Source: Candidatus Segatella caccae
GTDB taxonomy: Bacteria > Bacteroidota > Bacteroidia > Bacteroidales > Bacteroidaceae
NCBI GenBank assembly: GCA_900556395.1
Contig: USOQ01000006.1
Location: 1 to 50,511, forward strand
Direction: 5' to 3'
DNA length: 50,511 nt
Shown here: positions 43,011 through 50,511 of the stretch, one piece after another
Numbering within the stretch: position 1 is the first letter of the stretch
Layout of the letters: every line of letters starts with the position of its first letter
Position numbers and translations under genes: made by a program
Notes under the pieces: model-generated
What the model saw: the letters and a program-made list of their open reading frames with translations, nothing else
Databases searched by the model: none
What the model was told of the DNA's origin: nothing

Positions 43011-43646
43011 ATGAAGAAAGACGAACTGCGTATTCTGCAGGTGGGCAACGTATTGGTTTCACCTGATATTATCACCGAAAAATTCTGTTGCGACCTTGAT
43101 GCCTGCAAGGGCGAGTGCTGCATCGAAGGCGATGCGGGAGCTCCTGTTACCCTGGATGAAATCATGGAGATAGAGGATGCGCTCAATGTGGTTTGGGATG
43201 ATCTCTCGGCTTCTGCTCAGGCTATCATCGACAAGCAGGGCGTGGCTTATACGGATATTGAAGGCGATTTGGTAACGAGTATCGTGAATGGTAAGGATTG
43301 TGTGTTTACCTGCTATCAGGACTTGAAAGACTTGGGCGATGGACATACCATTCCGAATTGCTGTCTTTGTGCCTTGGAGCGTGCTTATCGCGAAGGCAAG
43401 TCGAAGTTCAAGAAGCCTATCTCCTGTGCCTTGTATCCAATCCGTGCCAAGGATTTCGGCAACGAAGTGTATGGCATCAACTATAACAAATGGCGCATCT
43501 GCAAGGATGCCATCAAGAAGGGTGAAGAGTTGAATCTTCCGGTTTATAAGTTCCTGGAAGGTCCGCTGATTGAGAAGTTCGGTAAGGAATGGTATGATGA
43601 GCTTTGCGAAGTGGCAGAGCAGTTGCTTGCCGACTTGGAAGATTAA
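43011..43646 (+). CDS. DUF3109 family cysteine-rich protein
   Basis: A 211-residue cytoplasmic protein of the DUF3109 family, common in Bacteroidota. Eight or so cysteines lie in conserved groups: CCDLDACKGECC near residues 25-36, CVFTC at about 92-96, NCCLCALE at about 116-123 and SCALYPIR at about 137-144, an arrangement similar to YkgJ-type metal or iron-sulfur cluster proteins. No membrane segment or signal peptide. The start at 43011 gives the usual family length. Its biochemical role is unknown. It is convergent with the next gene and shares a terminator with it. Confidence 0.9.
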   Translation: MKKDELRILQVGNVLVSPDIITEKFCCDLDACKGECCIEGDAGAPVTLDEIMEIEDALNVVWDDLSASAQAIIDKQGVAYTDIEGDLVTSIVNGKDCVFTCYQDLKDLGDGHTIPNCCLCALERAYREGKSKFKKPISCALYPIRAKDFGNEVYGINYNKWRICKDAIKKGEELNLPVYKFLEGPLIEKFGKEWYDELCEVAEQLLADLED

Positions 43647-43698
43647 TAAAAAAAAGAGATTTCGAAAAGCTTGGTAGCTTATTCCGAAATCTCTAATC
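43647..43698. terminator. shared terminator of DUF3109 and the convergent GH78-N-like gene
   Basis: AGAGATTTCG (43655-43664) pairs with CGAAATCTCT (43685-43694), with an inner AAGCT/AGCTT stem. The right arm lies inside the last codons of the - strand gene, and an A9 run on its far side gives that gene its T-run. Confidence 0.8.
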
Positions 43699-44602
43699 CT
43701 TCAATATCCACGATATCACTTTCCTTGAATCTTCCTTTCCAGGTAAGAGTGTATATCTTTTGCTTGTTGAATTTAAATCGGCAGAATGCCTGCTCATCCA
43801 GTTCTCCGTTGCAGATGTACAGGAAATCATTGATCTTTAATCTGGTTCCTTTGCCGGCTCCTCGCAGCGTAAGGCGGATGGTGCCATAAAAAGGTCTGCC
43901 AAAGTCGATGTTGTAACCGGTGGAGTCTCTGTATGTACAGGCTGGTTTCAATATCTTGTAGAGCTTGTTCTCGTCCTTGATAACCTTCTTTTCGCCGAAG
44001 GCTTTATAATTCATAACATAGGCAGAATCCTGTCTATATTCGTCTGTGATGACGCAACCGGTAGGGTGAATCCATCCGTAAGGGTGATATTCCTCAGATT
44101 TCCAAGCCTGCGTATTGGTGCGGGCATGGAAGCGTTCGCCTTCTCCAACGCTGCATTCCTTGAGTTGTCGGCAGAACCATTTGCCGTCAGCTTTCTGATA
44201 GAATGGAATGCTGTCCTGCTGCCATCCGTAGAACTCCAGGGAGAGTTGCTTGCCGTAGCAGGGTTTGCCTTGTGGGGCGTACCATACTGCAATCACATTT
44301 TCGCCATTTTTGAGGAAGCGGGTTACGTCGATGGTTCGGTTCAGAAGAATGCTGTCCTTGATACCATCGAATTTCAGGCTTCCCGTTACGTTTCTCTCAT
44401 TGATATAGAGTTTGTAGTTGCCAGTGCTTGCTATATTCATAAAGGCCTGGGTGGGGCACTCGTCCATGATATAACTTTGGCGGAACCATACCTCAGAAGA
44501 ATCGTTGGGCAGGGGATAGGATATCCAGTGGGTACCGAACTCCTGTGCATGGGAGCTCAGTACCCAAAGTATAGAAATGATGAGAGTTGTTATGTATCTC
44601 AT
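43679..44602 (-). CDS. secreted protein resembling only the N-terminal domains of GH78 alpha-L-rhamnosidases
   Basis: The 307-residue product has a signal peptide (cleavage after SSHAQ, residue 20). Its first 150 residues look like the beta-sandwich that precedes the barrel in Bacteroidota alpha-L-rhamnosidases (HWISYPL...WFRQSYI...YKLYINERNV...TRFLKNGENVIAVW), and a second sandwich follows (YNIDFGRPFYGTIRLTLRGAGKGTRLKI). There is no (alpha/alpha)6 barrel or catalytic acid region. It may be a binding or accessory protein, or the surviving part of a longer enzyme; the frame is intact and ends normally. It lies 100 bases behind a GH95 gene on the same strand, which suggests a small pectin- or fucose-related unit. 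Confidence 0.6.
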   Translation of the reverse strand: MRYITTLIISILWVLSSHAQEFGTHWISYPLPNDSSEVWFRQSYIMDECPTQAFMNIASTGNYKLYINERNVTGSLKFDGIKDSILLNRTIDVTRFLKNGENVIAVWYAPQGKPCYGKQLSLEFYGWQQDSIPFYQKADGKWFCRQLKECSVGEGERFHARTNTQAWKSEEYHPYGWIHPTGCVITDEYRQDSAYVMNYKAFGEKKVIKDENKLYKILKPACTYRDSTGYNIDFGRPFYGTIRLTLRGAGKGTRLKINDFLYICNGELDEQAFCRFKFNKQKIYTLTWKGRFKESDIVDIEGLEISE

Positions 44603-44634
44603 TGATTTACTTTTGTCCTTTTCTTTAATGTTTT

Positions 44635-44673
44635 GTCTTTTACTCTAATAGATAACTATAGTCTTTTACTCTA
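44635..44673 (-). repeat. 13-bp direct repeat, 26-bp period, ahead of the GH78-N-like gene
   Basis: GTCTTTTACTCTA occurs at 44635-44647 and 44661-44673, followed in both by similar TAGATA sequence. On the - strand the copies read TAGAGTAAAAGAC, 33 and 59 bases upstream of the start codon at 44602. It could be a regulator site. Confidence 0.6.
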
Positions 44674-44702
44674 TAGATATAGATAAGATCGATATGGATC
44701 TT

Positions 44703-47078
44703 TTATTTGATGGTCTTTGTTTCTCCAGACTTGAAGGTGAGAACTTTCTGTTTGCCATTGTAGAGAATGGTCAGATTACCCTCGTTCTTGCTGGTGATGG
44801 TTGCCTGAGTCAATTTGCCTTTGTTCCATGCGAGTGATACGCCATAGTTGCCACGGGCCTTTAGACCTCTTATTTCTCCTGTCTGCCATTCCTGTGGAAG
44901 AGCAGGGAGCAAATTCATCGTTTCACCATCGCATTGCATCAGCATCTCGCAAACACCTGCAGTTCCTCCGAAGTTGCCGTCTATCTGAAATGGTGGATGG
45001 GCATCGAAGAGGTTAGGATAGGTACCGCCACTGTGATGTTTGCTATCCTTGTAAACCTCAGGACTAACGTAGGTGAGCAATTTGCGGTATATCTGGTAAG
45101 CCTTGTCGGCACGATGCAGACGAGCCCAGAGGTTGATTCTCCAGCCTGTGCTCCAACCAGTAGAATTGTCGCCCTTGATTTCCAAAGTCTTGGTTGCGGC
45201 TGCAGCAAGTTCGGGTGTCTTTGCTACCGAAATTTGGTGGAAAGGATAGAGACCGAGCAGGTGAGACTGATGGCGGTGATGCCAATCCTGGTCATCCCAA
45301 TCGTGATACCACTCCATCAGGTTGCCTCGCTTTCCAATGTGGTAAGGACGCAGGCGATCGAGAGCAGCTTGCAACTGCTGCTGATAATCACTGTCGATAC
45401 CTAGGGTTTTCGCTCCCTTGATAGTGTTCTTGAAGAGCTCACGGATGATGGCAAGGTCGGCGGTTCCACCATAGAAACTGCTGCCACGGTAGCCCTTATC
45501 GGTGATATAGTCTGCCTCTGGCGATGTGCAAGGGGCTGTAATCAGTTCGTTTGGATTGTGTGGATTCGGAATAAGCCACTCCAGCAGGAAATCGGCAGCG
45601 CCCTTCATCAAAGGATAGGCTGTATTGCGGAGATATTCCGTATCACGGGTATAGTCGTAGTGATCCCAGAGGGTTTCTACAAGCCAGGCTCCCCCCATCG
45701 CCCAATTGCTCCATTGTGGGCTCTCGTTTCCGGTTCCCACAGGGTTGCTCATCGCCCACGCATCGGTATTGTGTCCGGCGCACCATCCCTTATCGATGCC
45801 GTAGAAGTGCTGGGCATTGTGGCGACCTGTTACCGACAAGCCTTCTACCAATCCATCTACAGGAGCAACCAGCTCGGAAAGATTGGCAACTTCTGCCGGC
45901 CAGTAATTTTCTTCCAGATTGATGTTGATGGTATAGTTGCCACGCCATGGAGAGCGGAGGGCTGGTGCCCAGAGTCCCTGCAGATTGGCTGGTACTCCCT
46001 TGGTGCGGCTACTGCTGATGAGCAGGTATCTGCCATATTGGAAGTAGAGCTGTTCCAGATAGGGATTACTCTCGTGGTTGTCGCTGTAGGCGAGCAACTG
46101 CTGGTCGGTAGGGCGGGAAGCATCAAACTTGGCACCTTTCAGGTTCAGGCTTACTCTATCAAAGAGTTTCCTGTAATCAGCGATATGACGCTGCTTGAAT
46201 TCATCATAGGTGAAGTTGGCAAGATGCCAGGCATCATCAGATACTCTTTCGATATATGGAGCCCCTTCTTTCACCGGGTGTTTGTCGAAGCCATTGTAGC
46301 TTGTCTCGTTGACAAGATAGATGATAGCCTCGCTTACATCTTTTAGATGGAGCACTGAATCGTCAGCCCATACCTGTCCGTCGGTGTTCTTTACCTGAAG
46401 CATCGCACAGTAATGCGTACTGTTGGCTTCATCTCCCAGAACATGACCTGTCATGGTGATTTGTCCTCTGGATGCTTTCACTTGATGAGGAATGAGGGAG
46501 GTCAGGGATATGTCGCTGTTGATGGCTCTCTTTTGAGAGGCACTCAACTTGATGGCGATCATCTTGTCAGGATGTGAAGCAAAATACTCCTTGGTGTACT
46601 GGATGCCATTGCGCTTGAATTGTACTGTAGCAAGGGAATTGTCGAGACTTAACTCACGATAGTAATCAGTAAATTCTCCCTGGTTGCAATCCTTGATGTT
46701 GATTATGCCCAGCGGCTGATAGAACTCAGAGTTGTGTCCTTGCACATAGTGCTGCAGGGAATCGGCAGTCTTGTAATCTTCCTTAAACAGGGCTTCTCTG
46801 ATCTTGGGAATCCACTTGTAGGCTTCGCCACCTTCGTCAGGGTTTACAGGAACGCCCGTCCATAGGGTGATGTCATTGAGCTGGATGGAATCATTGTTGG
46901 CTCCGCCGTAAACCAGCGCACCCAGTTTGCCATTGCCCAGTGGCAGTGACTCTTCGAAGGCGTATGCAGGCTTGTTGTACCACAACTTGTTGGGTAGGGG
47001 AGTTTTACTAACTGTTGCCGCCTGGCAGTTCAAAAACGTTGAGGCAGCTAGCGCAAACGTAAAAAGCAGATGCTTCAT
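44703..47078 (-). CDS. GH95 alpha-L-fucosidase-type enzyme, exported
   Basis: A 791-residue GH95 enzyme with signal peptide (to about residue 21). The N-terminal beta-sandwich (about 28-275) starts WYNKPAYAFEESLPLGNGKLGALVYGG; the (alpha/alpha)6 barrel follows. Residues equivalent to the catalytic set of Bifidobacterium AfcA are visible: Asn385 and Asn387 in YTININLEENYWPAE, Glu521 in CTSPEADY and Asp700 in QIDGNFGGTAG. The family removes terminal alpha-1,2-fucose, but some Bacteroides members release L-galactose from xylan or pectin. It is probably periplasmic. It lies behind the gyrB terminator and ahead of the GH78-N-like gene. No promoter was identified in the short gap. Confidence 0.92.
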   Translation of the reverse strand: MKHLLFTFALAASTFLNCQAATVSKTPLPNKLWYNKPAYAFEESLPLGNGKLGALVYGGANNDSIQLNDITLWTGVPVNPDEGGEAYKWIPKIREALFKEDYKTADSLQHYVQGHNSEFYQPLGIINIKDCNQGEFTDYYRELSLDNSLATVQFKRNGIQYTKEYFASHPDKMIAIKLSASQKRAINSDISLTSLIPHQVKASRGQITMTGHVLGDEANSTHYCAMLQVKNTDGQVWADDSVLHLKDVSEAIIYLVNETSYNGFDKHPVKEGAPYIERVSDDAWHLANFTYDEFKQRHIADYRKLFDRVSLNLKGAKFDASRPTDQQLLAYSDNHESNPYLEQLYFQYGRYLLISSSRTKGVPANLQGLWAPALRSPWRGNYTININLEENYWPAEVANLSELVAPVDGLVEGLSVTGRHNAQHFYGIDKGWCAGHNTDAWAMSNPVGTGNESPQWSNWAMGGAWLVETLWDHYDYTRDTEYLRNTAYPLMKGAADFLLEWLIPNPHNPNELITAPCTSPEADYITDKGYRGSSFYGGTADLAIIRELFKNTIKGAKTLGIDSDYQQQLQAALDRLRPYHIGKRGNLMEWYHDWDDQDWHHRHQSHLLGLYPFHQISVAKTPELAAAATKTLEIKGDNSTGWSTGWRINLWARLHRADKAYQIYRKLLTYVSPEVYKDSKHHSGGTYPNLFDAHPPFQIDGNFGGTAGVCEMLMQCDGETMNLLPALPQEWQTGEIRGLKARGNYGVSLAWNKGKLTQATITSKNEGNLTILYNGKQKVLTFKSGETKTIK

Positions 47079-47143
47079 AAATTTAGTTTTGTTAGTTGTA
47101 AAAACATGATGTCGGGGTTGTTGCTTTTTGAAGGCGGCAACCT

Positions 47144-47178
47144 AAAAAAGGGGGAAGACTCCTGCTGAGTCTGCCCCC
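47144..47178 (-). terminator. terminator of gyrB
   Basis: An 11-bp stem with one mismatch (47150-47160 with 47168-47178), rich in G and C, is followed on the - strand by TTTTTT (47144-47149). Confidence 0.85.
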
Positions 47179-47195
47179 AATATATGGTGTTCGCT

Positions 47196-49166
47196 TTATG
47201 CGTCGATATTGGCGTATGTTGCGTTCTGCTCGATGAACTCTCGGCGTGGCTCTACATCGTCGCCCATCAGCATAGAGAAAATCTCGTCAGCCTGAGCTGC
47301 ATTCTCGATGGTAACCTGCTTGAGCAAGCGTGTTGCTGGGTCCATAGTGGTTTCCCAAAGCTGTTCTGGGTTCATCTCACCCAAACCTTTGTATCGCTGG
47401 GTGTGGATATTCTTATCTTCGGTGCCGTCGCCATACTTGTCGATGAAAGCCTGGCGCTGCTGTTCTGTATAGCAATACTCGCTTACCTTGCTGCGGTAAG
47501 TACACTTGTAGAGAGGTGGGGTAGCGATGTACAAGTGGCCTTCCTCGATAACTTTAGGCATGAAGCGATAGAACAATGTCATGATCAGCGTGTCGATGTG
47601 GGAACCATCGACGTCGGCATCGGTCATGATGATAATCTTGTCGTAACGCAGCTTGTCTGTGTTGGCTTCCTTGCTGTCCTCACCATCTACACCGAAGCGA
47701 ACTCCGATACTCTGGATGATGTTCATGACAGACTCTGCCTCGAAGACTTTATGCCACTGAACCTTCTCTACGTTCAGAATCTTACCACGCAATGGGAGGA
47801 TAGCCTGGCGGAAACGGTCGCGGCCCTGCTTGGCAGAACCACCAGCGGAATCACCCTCGACGAGGAAAATCTCGCATTCCTTAGGATCCTTCATAGAGCA
47901 ATCGGCAAGCTTGCCAGGAAGACCGCCACCAGTCATGAAGTTCTTGCGCTGTACGCTCTCACGTGCCTTACGGGCTGCGATGCGGGCTGTAGCTGCCAGG
48001 ACAACCTTTTCGCAGATGCGCTTAGCCTCGTCTGGATGTTCCTCCAGGTAATCAGACAAAGCTTCGTTTACAGCCTGCTGAACGGCGCCCTGTACCTCGC
48101 TGTTTCCGAGCTTGGTCTTGGTCTGGCCTTCAAACTGAGGTTCTGCTACCTTGATAGAGATAACGGCGGTAAGACCCTCGCGGAAGTCTTCTGGTGCAAT
48201 CTCTACCTTTGCCTTCTCAATCTGCTTAGAGATGGCTGGGTCAGCTTCTGCGTAAGCCTTCAGAGTACGGGTCAACGCCATGCGGAAACCTGTCAGGTGG
48301 GTACCACCCTCGATAGTGTTGATGTTGTTGACGTATGAGTGGATATTCTCTGAATAGTCTGTGTTGTACATCACGGCAATCTCAATAGGAATACCCTGCT
48401 TCTCTGTCTTCAGGTAGATGACGTCATCGAAGAGGTGGGTGCGATGGCGATCTACGTAGCGAACGAATTCCTTCAAACCATCCTTCGCATGGAAAACCTG
48501 CTCCTTGGTCTTGCCTTCCTCGTCTGGGCGCAGATCTTTCAAGGTAATCTTGATACCTGCGTTGAGGAATGCCAACTCGCGCATACGGTTGGCGATGATG
48601 TCCCATTTATAGACTGTGTGGGTGAAGATGGTTGGGTCTGGCCAGAACTGCTGGCGTGTACCGCGCTTGTTGGTCTCGCCTACCACCTTGACAGGATAGA
48701 GAGGCTTACCCTTCTCATATTCCTGCTGGTAGATTTTGCCGCCACGGAACACCTGTGACAACATGTGGGTAGAAAGTGCATTCACACAACTTACACCCAC
48801 ACCATGTAAACCGCCAGATACCTTGTAAGAACCCTTGTCGAACTTACCACCTGCGTGAAGCACGGTCATAACGACTTCGAGGGCTGATTTATGGAGTTTC
48901 TCGTGCATATCCACAGGGATACCACGACCATTGTCTTCTACGGTGATGGAGTTATCTTCGTTGATGGTTACCTCGATGTCGGTACAGTAACCCGCCATCG
49001 CCTCGTCGATAGAGTTATCGACGGTCTCGTTTACCAAGTGGTGAAGACCCTTTTCGGAGATGTCACCAATATACATCGCCGGACGTTTGCGAACAGCCTC
49101 CAAGCCTTCCAGAACCTGGATGTTACTGGCTGAATAATTGCTTTCGTTGTTTTGTATTTCTGCCAT
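47196..49166 (-). CDS. gyrB: DNA gyrase subunit B
   Basis: A 656-residue type II topoisomerase subunit that supplies ATP hydrolysis for negative supercoiling. The GHKL ATPase domain shows LEAVRKRPAMYIGD, DNSIDEAMAG and DNGRGIPV (residues about 20-105) and GGLHGVGVSCVNALS; the Toprim domain has EGDSAGGSAKQGRD and DADVDGSHI; the C-terminal QRYKGLGEMNPEQLWETTM is the standard GyrB signature. Length fits Bacteroidota GyrB without the extra domain of the E. coli protein. ParE is less likely given the QRYKGLGEM and the rpsT neighbour, but that distinction is a judgement. Downstream of it lies its own terminator. Confidence 0.95.
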   Translation of the reverse strand: MAEIQNNESNYSASNIQVLEGLEAVRKRPAMYIGDISEKGLHHLVNETVDNSIDEAMAGYCTDIEVTINEDNSITVEDNGRGIPVDMHEKLHKSALEVVMTVLHAGGKFDKGSYKVSGGLHGVGVSCVNALSTHMLSQVFRGGKIYQQEYEKGKPLYPVKVVGETNKRGTRQQFWPDPTIFTHTVYKWDIIANRMRELAFLNAGIKITLKDLRPDEEGKTKEQVFHAKDGLKEFVRYVDRHRTHLFDDVIYLKTEKQGIPIEIAVMYNTDYSENIHSYVNNINTIEGGTHLTGFRMALTRTLKAYAEADPAISKQIEKAKVEIAPEDFREGLTAVISIKVAEPQFEGQTKTKLGNSEVQGAVQQAVNEALSDYLEEHPDEAKRICEKVVLAATARIAARKARESVQRKNFMTGGGLPGKLADCSMKDPKECEIFLVEGDSAGGSAKQGRDRFRQAILPLRGKILNVEKVQWHKVFEAESVMNIIQSIGVRFGVDGEDSKEANTDKLRYDKIIIMTDADVDGSHIDTLIMTLFYRFMPKVIEEGHLYIATPPLYKCTYRSKVSEYCYTEQQRQAFIDKYGDGTEDKNIHTQRYKGLGEMNPEQLWETTMDPATRLLKQVTIENAAQADEIFSMLMGDDVEPRREFIEQNATYANIDA

Positions 49167-49182
49167 TTTGATTGTTCGATAT

Positions 49183-49198
49183 TATCTTTGCAAAGATA
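49183..49198. promoter_or_regulatory. gyrB -7 box inside a perfect 16-bp palindrome
   Basis: The bases read TATCTTTG then CAAAGATA, two perfect -7 boxes back to back on opposite strands. The - strand one (49191-49198) is 24 bases from the gyrB ATG. No clear -33 box is seen on either strand. Confidence 0.6.
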
Positions 49199-49244
49199 CG
49201 AAAAAAATGTGGGATAAACGACAAATGGAGAGTGAAATAAAACG

Positions 49245-49282
49245 AAAAAAGGCTCCGTTTTCCCAAAGGAATACGGAGCCTT
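49245..49282 (-). terminator. terminator of rpsT
   Basis: A perfect 10-bp stem (49249-49258 with 49273-49282) is followed on the - strand by a T-run. It lies 26 bases behind the rpsT stop and ahead of the gyrB promoter. Confidence 0.85.
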
Positions 49283-49308
49283 ATATTTCTTTCTGCACCA
49301 GCAGCTTG

Positions 49309-49563
49309 TTAAGCCAGCTTGGCGATATGAGAACACAAGCTTGACTTCAAGTTTGCGGCCTTGTTCTGGTGGATGATGTTGGTCTTAGCCAACTTGTCGA
49401 GCATCTTCTGCACAGCGGGATAGAGCTTTACAGCCTCTTCCTTGTTTGTCATTGCACGAAGCTTGCGTACAGCGTTACGCATGGTCTTTGCATAGTATTT
49501 GTTGTGCAAAGCCTTAACTTTGTCCTGACGGATTCTTTTTAATGATGATTTATGGTTTGCCAT
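49309..49563 (-). CDS. rpsT: 30S ribosomal protein S20
   Basis: An 84-residue, Lys/Arg-rich helical protein (MANHKSSLKRIRQDKVKALHN..., ending SSLCSHIAKLA) that binds 16S rRNA in the small subunit. Length and the N-terminal ANHKS-KR-R pattern are typical of S20. It lies 27 bases behind the tRNA-Glu gene on the same strand and has no promoter of its own in that gap, so it is probably cotranscribed with the tRNA. A terminator follows. Confidence 0.98.
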   Translation of the reverse strand: MANHKSSLKRIRQDKVKALHNKYYAKTMRNAVRKLRAMTNKEEAVKLYPAVQKMLDKLAKTNIIHQNKAANLKSSLCSHIAKLA

Positions 49564-49590
49564 CTTTATGTTATGTTTTTATTTTGTTTG

Positions 49591-49662
49591 TAGTCCCTAG
49601 GAGAGTCGAACTCCTCTTTAGAGAATGAAAATCTCTCGTCCTAACCGATAGACGAAGGGACC
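49591..49662 (-). tRNA. tRNA-Glu (anticodon TTC)
   Basis: The - strand folds into a full cloverleaf: acceptor stem GGTCCCT with AGGGACT, discriminator A, D arm around CGTCTATCGGTTAGGACG, anticodon arm AGAGA-TTTTCAT-TCTCT with anticodon TTC, and T arm GAGGAGTTCGACTCTCC. The gene is 72 bases, without an encoded CCA. It has a perfect promoter just upstream. Confidence 0.97.
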
Positions 49663-49682
49663 GTGTGCTCATTTAGCGGATG

Positions 49683-49714
49683 CAAAGGTACGGCTTTTTG
49701 CTGATTTAGCCAAA
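49683..49714 (-). promoter_or_regulatory. promoter of the tRNA-Glu/rpsT unit
   Basis: On the - strand TTTG (49711-49714), 20 bases, then TACCTTTG (49683-49690), both perfect, 20 bases ahead of the tRNA 5' end. Confidence 0.88.
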
Positions 49715-49753
49715 TTTTCTTAGATAATTTTTCGCTAAACCCCTCATTTTTCG

Positions 49754-49761
49754 TAATTTTG
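49754..49761 (+). promoter_or_regulatory. -7 box of recO
   Basis: TAATTTTG matches the consensus, 18 bases before the ATG. TTCG at 49731-49734, 19 bases upstream, is a weak -33 candidate. Confidence 0.5.
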
Positions 49762-49779
49762 CGATAAAATCGTGAACTT

Positions 49780-50505
49780 ATGCTTATAAAAACGCGGGCT
49801 ATCGTGCTTCATTCAATAAAATTTGGCGAGTCGCAATATATCGTCGACATGTTTGTCGAGGAGACGGGGCGGGTGGCTTTCATACAGAAAGTGCTGCCGT
49901 CGGGCCGAGGCAAGATACGCAAACAGCTGTTTCAGCCCTTGTCGCTGCTCGACATTGAGTTTGACCTCAGGCCGAAGGTGCGGTTGCAACGGCTGAAGGA
50001 GGCCCGTCTGCTGGTGCCTTATGCCACGATACCGTTTGACCCCTACAAGCTGTCGCTCACCATTTTTGTGGCTGAGTTTCTGCTTCATGTCACTCGCAAC
50101 GAGCAGCAGAACAAGCCGTTGTTCGAGTATGTGGCGGCAAGTCTGCAATGGCTTGACGGCTGTGAGCGGTCGTTCAGCAATTTCCATCTCGTGTTCATGA
50201 TGCGCCTGTCGCTCTTTGTGGGTTTCTTCCCCAACCTTGACAAGGCAGGCGACGGGGTGTTCTTCGATTTTCGTGCTGGCTGCTTCGTAAGACAGCAGCC
50301 TCTGCACCCCGACTTCCTTCCGCCTGCCGATGCTGCGCGTCTGAGAGTGCTTATGCGCATGACCTTCGACAACATGCATCTGTTCGCGATGTCGAGGGTG
50401 GAGCGTAACCTGTGTGTCGACTTTATTTTAAAGTATTATAGGTTACACTTCCCCGACTTTCCCGAGATGAAATCGCTCGATGTCATGAAATCGCTCTTTG
50501 CCTGA
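49780..50505 (+). CDS. recO: DNA repair protein RecO
   Basis: A 241-residue protein of the RecFOR recombinational repair pathway, which helps load RecA on SSB-coated single-stranded DNA. The N-terminal OB-fold is visible (KTRAIVLHSIKFGESQYIVDMFVEETGRVAFI, about 3-35), followed by the helical domain (about 80-235) with the family pattern in PFDPYKLSLTIFVAEFLLHVTRN. Bacteroidota RecO often lacks the four-Cys zinc site, as here. The stop is at 50503-50505, so the gene is complete. It is divergent from the tRNA-Glu/rpsT unit. Confidence 0.93.
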   Translation: MLIKTRAIVLHSIKFGESQYIVDMFVEETGRVAFIQKVLPSGRGKIRKQLFQPLSLLDIEFDLRPKVRLQRLKEARLLVPYATIPFDPYKLSLTIFVAEFLLHVTRNEQQNKPLFEYVAASLQWLDGCERSFSNFHLVFMMRLSLFVGFFPNLDKAGDGVFFDFRAGCFVRQQPLHPDFLPPADAARLRVLMRMTFDNMHLFAMSRVERNLCVDFILKYYRLHFPDFPEMKSLDVMKSLFA

Positions 50506-50511
50506 CGGCGG

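Noticed and set aside
47184..48338. 384-codon open frame on the + strand
   Set aside because: Antisense to gyrB, with no family resemblance.

Overview
The window looks like a chromosomal segment of a gut or rumen Bacteroidales, most likely Prevotella/Segatella. The reasons are the SusC/SusD outer-membrane pairs, a hybrid two-component regulator, lipoproteins with Bacteroidota-type lipoboxes, promoters of the TTTG-N19/20-TAnnTTTG kind, few visible Shine-Dalgarno sites, and a xylan gene set that resembles the one described from Prevotella bryantii. The genus is an inference; nothing here fixes the species.

Layout. (1) 1-5751, + strand: the 3' part of a SusC-like receptor, its SusD partner and a third surface lipoprotein, closed by a strong terminator; substrate unknown. 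(2) 5855-7588: a secreted C10-family cysteine protease with a sorting-type tail. (3) 7664-27950: a large xylan utilisation locus. On the - strand run SusC, SusD, a surface glycan-binding protein and a GH10 xylanase whose catalytic domain is split by two carbohydrate-binding modules; beside them are a GH35-like galactosidase, a GH67 alpha-glucuronidase and the hybrid two-component regulator. Divergently, on the + strand, lie a GPH-family symporter, a periplasmic GH10 and a cytoplasmic GH43. Together they give surface binding and cutting of glucuronoxylan, import through SusCD, periplasmic trimming with side-chain removal, uptake of small oligosaccharides across the inner membrane and final hydrolysis to monosaccharides. 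(4) 28100-34718: a two-gene ABC exporter-like unit, a TPR protein plus thioredoxin-fold protein operon, and a membrane-bound TPR/HTH regulator. (5) 34740-36362: an AT-rich stretch with a RhuM-Doc fusion gene. (6) 36363-38717: a secreted GH3 glycosidase. (7) 38829-40276: an AAA+ ATPase of the DUF4143 type preceded by four direct repeats at an exact 33-bp period. (8) 40679-43646: gpmI, ung and a DUF3109 gene. (9) 43679-47078: a GH78-N-terminal-like secreted protein without a catalytic domain, and a GH95 fucosidase-type enzyme. (10) 47196-50505: gyrB, rpsT, tRNA-Glu(TTC) and recO.

Most of the window is ordinary Bacteroidales biology. The signals least explained by standard annotation are the 33-bp-periodic repeats at the ATPase promoter, a motif shared by the two xylan operon upstream regions, an unassigned transcribed-looking stretch ending in a strong terminator at 40538-40588, and the three-armed alternative hairpin near 34.8 kb. 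No insertion sequence, CRISPR array, rRNA or prophage was seen.
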